The position numbers were made by a program, and so were the translations under genes. From an uncultured Bacteroidales bacterium (lineage in GTDB: Bacteria; Bacteroidota; Bacteroidia; Bacteroidales; P3): a stretch of 48,090 nt of DNA. Location: assembly GCA_900317285.1 (NCBI GenBank), contig ONGA01000016.1, positions 1-48,090 of the forward strand. The letters are read 5' to 3'. Positions 42,243-48,090 of the stretch are shown piece after piece (the first letter of the stretch is position 1; every line of letters begins with the position of its first letter). Under the pieces are notes generated by a model that made no database searches, was not told the origin of the DNA, and was given only the letters and a program-made list of their open reading frames with translations.

Positions 42243-42881
42243 ATGAGGAGTAGACAGAGCTCATTGATAATTTTGAAGTCCACCCTGGGTAGACTTCCGT
42301 CCTACTACTGCGAGATCGAGAACCGGGCCGCCCGCGGGGAGGAGTTCGTCTCCGCCACCGCCATTGCCGAGAGCCTGAGCATCAACCCGATTCAGGTGCG
42401 CAAGGATTTGGCGAGCATCAGTTCGGAGCCGGGACGCCCGAATGTGGGGTTCCGTGTGAAGATGCTGTTGGAGGATTTGAAGGTCTACCTGGGTTACGAC
42501 CAATATGACGAGGCCGTGCTGGTGGGTGTGGGTGCGTTGGGTCATGTGCTGCTGCACTATGGCGGTTTTGCCAAATACGGCCTTGATATTGTGGCCGGAT
42601 TCGACTCGGAGCCCAAGGAGAAGAAGGTGGGCGACAAAACGGTGCTGCCCATCGCGAAGCTGGTGCCGTTCCTGAATCGCACGCATGTCAACATCGGCAT
42701 CATCACTGTGCCCGCCAGCGAGGCGCAGGAGGTGGCGGACATGCTGGTGGCCGGTGGAGTACGGGCCATCTGGAATTTCGCGCCCACGACGCTGAACCTG
42801 CCCGCGGGCATCCTCGTGAAGAACGAGAACCTCGCCGCCTCGCTCGCCGCGCTGAGCGCGGAGCTGCGCCGGAGACGGTGA
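42243..42881 (+). CDS. rex: Redox-sensing transcriptional repressor Rex
   Basis: 212 residues. N-terminal winged helix (residues 1-80: LPSYYCEIENRAARGEEFVS, then IQVRKDLASI) and a Rossmann domain that binds NADH (VLVGVGALGHVLLHYGGFAK, IVAGFDSEPKEKKVGDKTVL), ending in the swapped C-terminal helix. Rex releases DNA when NADH/NAD is high, derepressing fermentation and hydrogenase genes. Its place 3 nt after ppdK and just ahead of the hydrogenase operon fits this. No clear ROP box (TTGTGA-like palindrome) was found by eye at either promoter. Confidence 0.94.
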   Translation: MRSRQSSLIILKSTLGRLPSYYCEIENRAARGEEFVSATAIAESLSINPIQVRKDLASISSEPGRPNVGFRVKMLLEDLKVYLGYDQYDEAVLVGVGALGHVLLHYGGFAKYGLDIVAGFDSEPKEKKVGDKTVLPIAKLVPFLNRTHVNIGIITVPASEAQEVADMLVAGGVRAIWNFAPTTLNLPAGILVKNENLAASLAALSAELRRRR

Positions 42882-42904
42882 GGGGTGGACGAAAAAAGAC
42901 AATT

Positions 42905-42945
42905 ACCGCCGCAAGGTTTTTCGGGCCTTTGCGGCGGTTTTGTTT
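42905..42945 (+). terminator. Rho-independent terminator of ppdK-rex
   Basis: accgccgcaag (42905-42915) pairs with ctttgcggcggt (42927-42938), followed by tttgtttttg. Confidence 0.92.
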
Positions 42946-42972
42946 TTGGGTTTTTGTGTTCGATAAAAAAAG

Positions 42973-43005
42973 TTTGATTCAATTAAATTTTATTTTGTAT
43001 CTTTG
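42973..43005 (+). promoter_or_regulatory. Promoter of the [FeFe]-hydrogenase operon
   Basis: TTTG at 42973-42976, 21-nt spacer, TATCTTTG at 42998-43005. The leader of about 85 nt reaches the ATG at 43096. Confidence 0.75.
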
Positions 43006-43095
43006 CAAAATCCAAGTGAGGGGAAATATGTGCTAAGAAACTGAGAATTAGTGGATAAAGGAAAAGAAATTACTAATAATCAAATAGGAAAAGAT

Positions 43096-43395
43096 ATGAA
43101 TATTAAGGTATGTGTAGGCAGTTCGTGCCATTTGAAGGGTTCGTACGACGTCATCGAGGCATTCAAGGCCGTGTTGAAGAAATACGACGTGGAGGATGTG
43201 GTGGATCTGCAAGCCAGCTTCTGTCTGGGTCACTGCGCCAAAGGTGTGACGGTGAGCTGCGAGGGCATGGAGGCCGCCGAAAATGGCCCGCAGGTGGAGC
43301 AGACAGAGGAGGGTTTCATCCTGCATGGAGTGAATGCCGGAAATGTCGAGGAACTGTTCGCCAAAGAGGTGTTCCCCAAAATCTTCAATGCCTGA
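43096..43395 (+). CDS. NuoE-like thioredoxin-fold [2Fe-2S] ferredoxin
   Basis: 99 residues from MNIKVCVGSSCHLKGSYDVI (43096). Two cysteine pairs, CVGSSC and CLGHC (C-x4-C, C-x3-C), are spaced as in NuoE/HydC-type [2Fe-2S] proteins. It lacks the helical N-terminal domain of full NuoE. First gene of the hydrogenase operon, 6 nt before hydS; it probably carries electrons to or from one of the hydrogenases or a partner oxidoreductase. Confidence 0.87.
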   Translation: MNIKVCVGSSCHLKGSYDVIEAFKAVLKKYDVEDVVDLQASFCLGHCAKGVTVSCEGMEAAENGPQVEQTEEGFILHGVNAGNVEELFAKEVFPKIFNA

Positions 43396-43401
43396 TAGCT
43401 T

Positions 43402-45153
43402 ATGTCTGAATATTTGGAATTCAAGCCGGTGCAGTGCAAGGACTGCTACCGTTGCCTGCGCGAGTGTCCGGTGAAAGCCATCAACATCAAGGATCACCAT
43501 GCCCAGATTATCGAGGAGCATTGCATCCTCTGTGGCCACTGTACCAAGGTGTGTCCGCAGAAGGCCAAGATAGAGCACAGCGAGATTGATGTCGTCCGTG
43601 CCCTGCTGAAGGGCGGAACGAAGGTGGCCGCCACTGTGGCGCCGTCATTCATCAGCAGCCTTGGGCAAGAGGACTTTACCGTGCTTCGCATCGCGTTGGC
43701 CAAGTTGGGCTTCGCCATTGCCGAAGAGACCGCCGTGGGTGCGCAGGCTGTCACCGAGGAGTACAAGCGTGTGCTGGCCACGGGCGAGATGAGAAACTTC
43801 ATCACCTCGGCCTGCCCCGCTGCCTGCCGCCTCATACAGATGTACTACCCCAAAGCGCTGCCTTATCTGGCACCCGTCGACTCGCCCATGGTGGCGCACG
43901 CCAAGATGCTGCGCCGCAACGACCCCAGCCTCAAGGTGGTCTTCATTGGCCCCTGTATCGCCAAAAAACGCGAGGCCGACGAGCATGGCATCGACGCGGT
44001 GCTCACTTTCGAGGAGCTGTTGCAGCTCTTCGAGGAGAACGGCATCGACCTGGCGACCATCAATCGCCTTTCCATCACCGACGACAACTGCGGAGCCAAC
44101 CGTGCCAAAGCCTATCCCGCCACACAGGGCATCATCCGTTCGTTCGATGCGTTGCCCGAAGGCTACCGCTATATGGCTGTCGACGGTGTCGACCGTCTGG
44201 CCGAAGTGCTGGAAAACATCGAGGCCCTCGACCATACCTTCATCGAGATGAATGTCTGCCCCGGTGGCTGCATCAACGGTCCCTGCGCCATCGAGATGGA
44301 GGGTGGTGTGATGAAGGCCGAAGCCGACATCAACGCCTATGTGGAGTATGAGATGGCCACCCGCAAGCACACTCCCGCTCCCGATGCCGGCGTCAGCCTG
44401 GCCTACGCCCATCCGCGTCTCAGGGCCAAGAGCCGTCCCGCCACCGAGAAGGAGATTGAGGATGTGATGCACCGTACCGGCAAGTTCACCAAAGCCGATG
44501 AACTTGACTGCGGCGCCTGCGGCTACCGCAACTGCCGCGAGAAAGCCTGGGCCGTCGTCAACGGCTATGCTGACATCGACATCTGCCTGCCCTATATGCG
44601 CAAACGCGCTGAGAGTCTGGCTGTTGATATCGTTCACAACTCGCCTGAGGGCGTTATGATTGTCGACCCCGAAATGAACATCGTCGACATCAACGCTTCT
44701 GCCATGAAGATGCTGGGCTTGGGCGGCACTCCCGAGAGTGTCCAGGGACGCCCGGTGGTCGAGAGTTTCCCACCTATTGAATTCTATAACGCCTACTCGC
44801 AGAAACGCCGCACCGAGAATCCATGTCTGCGCATTGCTGCCACAGGTCGCTATGTGAGCCTCACTGTGAGCCTCCTCAGCGAGCAGAACCTGCTCTTTGG
44901 CCTGATGAAGGACATCTCGGAGCAGGTGAGTTACGACAAGAAACTGGAGAAGGTGCGCACCGACACCCTCGCCACCACCGATGAACTAATCATGAAGCAG
45001 ATGCGTGTGGCACAAGAGATTGCCTCACTGCTTGGCGAGACAACTGCCGAAACCAAGGTGGCGCTGTTGAAACTGAAAAAAACTCTCTCCGACGGCCAGG
45101 GAGACCTTGGTGTGGATGGACGGCCTGTCGACTGGAAAACCGCCAAAGTATGA
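43402..45153 (+). CDS. hydS: Sensory [FeFe] hydrogenase (HydS, group C) with PAS domain
   Basis: 583 residues. Two [4Fe-4S] ferredoxin motifs (CKDCYRCLREC at 12-22; CILCGHCTKVC at 41-51), then an H-cluster domain with ligands Cys138 (TSACP), Cys185 (GPCIAKK) and Cys286/Cys290 (NVCPGGCINGPC). A further cysteine-rich [4Fe-4S] segment (CGACGYRNC ... DIDIC, 370-395) leads to a PAS domain (about 405-520) and a helical tail. In TSACP the residue before the ligand Cys is Ala, where catalytic enzymes have the proton-relay Cys; this is typical of sensory forms. Probably senses H2 and signals through the overlapping phosphatase gene. Confidence 0.9.
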   Translation: MSEYLEFKPVQCKDCYRCLRECPVKAINIKDHHAQIIEEHCILCGHCTKVCPQKAKIEHSEIDVVRALLKGGTKVAATVAPSFISSLGQEDFTVLRIALAKLGFAIAEETAVGAQAVTEEYKRVLATGEMRNFITSACPAACRLIQMYYPKALPYLAPVDSPMVAHAKMLRRNDPSLKVVFIGPCIAKKREADEHGIDAVLTFEELLQLFEENGIDLATINRLSITDDNCGANRAKAYPATQGIIRSFDALPEGYRYMAVDGVDRLAEVLENIEALDHTFIEMNVCPGGCINGPCAIEMEGGVMKAEADINAYVEYEMATRKHTPAPDAGVSLAYAHPRLRAKSRPATEKEIEDVMHRTGKFTKADELDCGACGYRNCREKAWAVVNGYADIDICLPYMRKRAESLAVDIVHNSPEGVMIVDPEMNIVDINASAMKMLGLGGTPESVQGRPVVESFPPIEFYNAYSQKRRTENPCLRIAATGRYVSLTVSLLSEQNLLFGLMKDISEQVSYDKKLEKVRTDTLATTDELIMKQMRVAQEIASLLGETTAETKVALLKLKKTLSDGQGDLGVDGRPVDWKTAKV

Positions 45154-46313
45154 AACAGCTTTGCGTTGAATATGGATATACCTCGTTGAACCACTACGGT
45201 GAGGAACTCTGTGGCGATAACGTGGAGATGACCTCGGATGGTGAGTGGACCACCTTGGTGCTGGCCGACGGGTTGGGGAGCGGCGTGAAAGCCAATATTC
45301 TCTCCACGCTCACCAGCAAGATTCTCTGCACCATGGTGGCCGGTGGCGCTGACCTGGAGGACTGTGTCTCGACCATCATCCAGACGCTCCCCGTCTGCAA
45401 GGAACGTGGCGTGGCCTACAGCACCTTTTCCATCATCCATGTGAACAACGAGGGTAGGGGACACCTCTTCGAGTTCGACAACCCCGAGGCTGTTTGGTAC
45501 CATCACAGACACACTTGCGACTTCCCCCGCACGGAGATGAGTGTTTTCGACAAGCGCGTCTTTGTCACCGAGCTTCAGCTCGACGAGGGCGACATGGTCT
45601 TCGTTATGAGCGACGGCACCATCCATGCCGGCATTGGACAGATGCTCAACTTCGGCTGGCAGCGCAAGGAAATCATGGAGCACCTTGACCACAGCATCGA
45701 CGCCCACATGTCAGCCCGTGCTGCAGCATGTCTGCTGGCGTCGGCCTGCAACGACCTTTATCTCGACCGTCCTGGCGACGATACCACCGTGGCCGCCATC
45801 CGCATGACACCCCGTTGCGAAGTGCATATCATGGTTGGCCCGCCAGTGGACAAAGAACGTGACGCCGAATATGTGCATCAGTTTATGACAGGAGCCGACA
45901 AACGCATCGTCTGCGGTGGAACTACCTCGCAGGTGGTGGCTCGTTGCCTCGACCGAAAGCTCAAGACCAGCTTCGATTTCCCCGACAAGGAGGTGCCTCC
46001 CATAGGATTCATCGACGGCATCGACCTCGTCACCGAGGGTGTCATCACCCTGCGCCGTCTGCTCTCTCTGTCGGAGAAATATGTCTCGGTCAAGGACCTC
46101 TCGCCCAAGACATATGCCAAGAAGGACGGCGGTTCGCTGCTGGCCAATATCATCTTCGAGGAGGCCACTCACCTTGTCTTCTTCGTCGGACAGAATGTCA
46201 ACGCCGCCCACCAGGGGCTGGATATTGATATCACCATGAAACTTAAGCTCGTCGAACATCTGGCCGCAAACCTCCGCGAGATGGGTAAACAGGTAACCGT
46301 AAATTATGATTAA
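45150..46313 (+). CDS. SpoIIE-family PP2C phosphatase linked to HydS
   Basis: 387 residues. N-terminal 220 residues form a PPM/SpoIIE domain with metal-binding aspartates in TTLVLADGLGSG, MVFVMSDGTIHAG and RPGDDTTVAAIRM. Residues about 225-387 are an extra domain (IMVGPPVDKERDAEYVHQFM; IRCGGTTS-type segment KRIVCGGTTSQVVARC) with no family recognised; this extended form accompanies hydrogenases. ATGA overlap with hydS shows translational coupling. It likely dephosphorylates a serine/threonine target in response to the H2 signal. No anti-sigma or kinase gene is in the operon. Confidence 0.87.
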   Translation: MKQLCVEYGYTSLNHYGEELCGDNVEMTSDGEWTTLVLADGLGSGVKANILSTLTSKILCTMVAGGADLEDCVSTIIQTLPVCKERGVAYSTFSIIHVNNEGRGHLFEFDNPEAVWYHHRHTCDFPRTEMSVFDKRVFVTELQLDEGDMVFVMSDGTIHAGIGQMLNFGWQRKEIMEHLDHSIDAHMSARAAACLLASACNDLYLDRPGDDTTVAAIRMTPRCEVHIMVGPPVDKERDAEYVHQFMTGADKRIVCGGTTSQVVARCLDRKLKTSFDFPDKEVPPIGFIDGIDLVTEGVITLRRLLSLSEKYVSVKDLSPKTYAKKDGGSLLANIIFEEATHLVFFVGQNVNAAHQGLDIDITMKLKLVEHLAANLREMGKQVTVNYD

Positions 46314-46315
46314 AT

Positions 46316-47773
46316 ATGGAACAGAAACTTTTCGATACCAACGTTCAATGGATTAAGTACAAAGTCCTCAAGGAGGTCATCCGCCGCGCCTACGAGGGCG
46401 GTCTCGACGACGCCTACCTCGACATACCCAAGATCATCAGTCCTGGTCCCAAGTCGGAGCTCAACTGTTGCATCTATAAGGAGCGTGCCATTGTCCAGGA
46501 GCGTATCCATATGGCTATGGGTGGCGACAAGTCGAACCCCAACCCCGTGCAGGTGATGGAGACCGCCTGTGACGAGTGCCCCGCCGCCGGTATGCTGGTC
46601 ACTGAGGCCTGTCGTGGCTGCATGATGCACTCCTGCAAGGAGGTCTGTCCCAAAGGTGCTATCACCATCGTCAACCACCGCTGCCATATCGACAAGGAGA
46701 AGTGCATCGAGTGTGGCAAATGCGCCGCTGCCTGCCCTTATAGTGCTATCATTGCACAAAAGCGTCCTTGCATCAAGAGTTGCAAGCCCAAAGCTCTCTC
46801 CATCCGCCCAGAGGACGACAAGGCCGTCATCGACAATGACAAGTGCATCTCTTGCGGTGCCTGCGTGGTGAGTTGTCCCTTCGGAGCCATCACCGACCGC
46901 TCGCTGGTGCTTGACATCATTGACATGTTGAAGCAGTCGGAAGACAATAGTCGCTACCGCGTCTATGCCGTTATCGCTCCCGCCATTGTGGGACAGTGTC
47001 GTTTCGGACGCATTGAACAGGTTGTTACCGCCATCAAGCTCCTTGGATTTCATCAGGTTGTCGAAGCCGCCCTCGGCGCCGACATCACCCTCTACACCGA
47101 AGCCCGCGAGTTCCAGCACAAAGCCTCCGAGAGCGATAGTCCCGTGATGACCACTTCTTGCTGCCCCGCCTTTGTGCGGTTCATCGAGACCAATTTCCCC
47201 GAATTCAAGGATGCCATCTCCACCTCGCCTTCGCCCATGATTACCACCGCCCGCCTCATCAAGCGTAGCGACCCCACCGCCAAGGTGGTCTTCATCGGAC
47301 CCTGCGCCGCCAAGAAATTCGAGTATACGCTCGAAAAGACTGGTGGGATGATAGATAGCGTAATGAGTTTCGAGGAGCTGCAAGCATTCCTCGACGCCCG
47401 TGGCATCGACACCACCCAGTGCGAGGATACTTTCCTTGACAACGCCTCCTTCTACGGTCGCATCTTCGCTAAGAGCGGCGGCATCGCACAGGGTGTAGCC
47501 CATGTGGCTGAGAAGTTCGGTATTGAGGGCGTGAAGCCTGTGGTGATGAACGGCATCGACCAGTGCCGCCAGCACCTCGCCCTGCTCCGCGCCAAGAAAG
47601 AGACCGCCAACTTCTTCGAGGGTATGGCATGTGACGGCGGCTGTGTCGGCGGCCCGCTGAGCATCACTCGTTCGCCGAAGAACGTCTTTGATGTCGACCA
47701 GTATGGCAACTCTGCCAAAGAGAAAGACATCGATGGTTCTGTCGCCCTCTATCAGATGACCCTCAGCGAATAA
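46316..47773 (+). CDS. hydA: [FeFe] hydrogenase, group B type, catalytic
   Basis: 485 residues. The N-terminal region has a cysteine-rich segment (CDECPAAG, CRGCMMHSCKEVC) and two [4Fe-4S] ferredoxin motifs (CIECGKCAAAC at 130-140; CISCGACVVSC at 177-187). The H-cluster domain shows TTSCCPAF (279-286, including the proton-relay Cys281 and ligand Cys282), GPCAAKK (328-334) and EGMACDGGCVGG (435-446). This pattern fits group B enzymes, thought to oxidise ferredoxin to make H2 in fermentation. Start 2 nt after the phosphatase stop. Maturases HydE/F/G are not in this window. Confidence 0.94.
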   Translation: MEQKLFDTNVQWIKYKVLKEVIRRAYEGGLDDAYLDIPKIISPGPKSELNCCIYKERAIVQERIHMAMGGDKSNPNPVQVMETACDECPAAGMLVTEACRGCMMHSCKEVCPKGAITIVNHRCHIDKEKCIECGKCAAACPYSAIIAQKRPCIKSCKPKALSIRPEDDKAVIDNDKCISCGACVVSCPFGAITDRSLVLDIIDMLKQSEDNSRYRVYAVIAPAIVGQCRFGRIEQVVTAIKLLGFHQVVEAALGADITLYTEAREFQHKASESDSPVMTTSCCPAFVRFIETNFPEFKDAISTSPSPMITTARLIKRSDPTAKVVFIGPCAAKKFEYTLEKTGGMIDSVMSFEELQAFLDARGIDTTQCEDTFLDNASFYGRIFAKSGGIAQGVAHVAEKFGIEGVKPVVMNGIDQCRQHLALLRAKKETANFFEGMACDGGCVGGPLSITRSPKNVFDVDQYGNSAKEKDIDGSVALYQMTLSE

Positions 47774-47794
47774 TCATCTTTAATAATTTAAAGG

Positions 47795-47835
47795 TAAACC
47801 ATATCGTGTTTATGCGATATGGTTTATTTTTTTTG
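47795..47835 (+). terminator. Rho-independent terminator of the hydrogenase operon
   Basis: taaaccatatcg (47795-47806) pairs perfectly with cgatatggttta (47815-47826), followed by TTTTTTTT. Confidence 0.95.
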
Positions 47836-47888
47836 ATATTTTTAACAAAAAATATCGATAAAAAAAGTTCGAATCAAAGAAAAAGTTG

Positions 47889-47896
47889 TATATTTG
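47889..47896 (+). promoter_or_regulatory. -7 element of the aspA promoter
   Basis: TATATTTG. The nearest -33-like TTCG (47868-47871) is 17 nt away, so the match is weak. Confidence 0.5.
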
Positions 47897-47974
47897 CATC
47901 ATCATAAAAGATGAAATAAAATACAATTAATATTAGGTTATCAACGTTTTAGGATTAATAATTAAAGTAAAAAA

Positions 47975-48090
47975 ATGGAAAAAAAACAAAATTTCCGCAC
48001 AGAAAGTGACCTCCTTGGTTCTAAGGAGGTTCCGACCGAAGCATTATACGGCGTACAGACTTCCCGCGCCATGGAGAATTTCCACATCAG
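47975..48090 (+). CDS. aspA: Aspartate ammonia-lyase, N-terminal part, runs off the window
   Basis: The first 38 residues, [20 protein letters not shown] then [19 protein letters not shown], match the start of class II aspartate ammonia-lyases (RxExDxLG, YGVQTxRAxENF). It converts aspartate to fumarate and ammonia, feeding fumarate respiration. The argininosuccinate-lyase/fumarase superfamily shares the fold, but the [14 protein letters not shown] start favours AspA. Confidence 0.88.
   Translation, partial: MEKKQNFRTESDLLGSKEVPTEALYGVQTSRAMENFHI

Noticed and set aside
42882-43095. Rex operator (ROP box) before the hydrogenase operon
   Set aside because: No TTGTGA-N4-TCACAA-like palindrome was found; A+T-rich sequence alone is not enough to claim a site.

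Overview
This window comes from an obligately anaerobic, amino-acid-fermenting member of the Bacteroidota, most likely Bacteroidales. Most intergenic regions carry the Bacteroidota promoter pair (-33 TTTG, 19-21 nt, -7 TAnnTTTG), and Shine-Dalgarno sequences are essentially absent. The window encodes a type IX secretion protein (PorQ), two secreted proteins with gliding-type C-terminal sorting domains, and a DUF3098 protein. Genes are G+C-rich, while intergenic DNA is very A+T-rich and full of short repeats.

Layout. 1-1.9 kb (minus): end of a surface-polysaccharide operon (TonB-like protein, glycosyltransferase, GHMP sugar kinase). 2.2-6.7 kb (plus): lysine-fermentation pair kdd-kamA, then porQ and a lipoate ligase. 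6.75-7.6 kb: a toxin-antitoxin pair with a perfect inverted-repeat operator over its promoter. 7.8-9.4 kb (minus): two lower-GC accessory envelope genes sharing a leader motif. 9.8-11.4 kb: glyS. 11.5-12 kb: a decayed antitoxin/PIN locus. 12.4-14.5 kb: pruA and a lipoprotein. 14.6-24.2 kb (minus): housekeeping genes truB-uppP-DUF3098-ftsX-dnaN, and a second operon of two paralogous T9SS cargo genes overlapping dapD. 24.4-28.4 kb (plus): fused ftcD, a 40-residue lipoprotein and a secreted beta-helix protein. 28.5-33.9 kb (minus): prfB, a ZIP transporter, an SRP RNA gene and gapA-fabG-btuF-fklB. 34.2-37.1 kb (minus): a restriction-modification-like island (DUF262-HNH nuclease plus EcoRI-type adenine methylase) behind an unusually structured leader of about 290 nt. 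37.2-39 kb: mtgA and xerD. 39.4-48 kb (plus): ppdK-rex, a four-gene [FeFe]-hydrogenase operon (NuoE-like ferredoxin, sensory HydS, SpoIIE-type phosphatase, group B hydrogenase) and the start of aspA.

Together the metabolic genes describe an organism that degrades lysine, proline, histidine and aspartate, disposes of electrons as H2, senses redox state through Rex and probably H2 through HydS, and uses pyrophosphate-linked PPDK. The most unusual signals are the methylase leader RNA, two related families of intergenic tataggag/catagacc repeats found at four sites, and A+T-rich repeats or palindromes lying in frame inside otherwise ordinary genes (porQ, lplA, truB, btuF-like). No tRNA, rRNA, CRISPR array or intact insertion sequence was seen.
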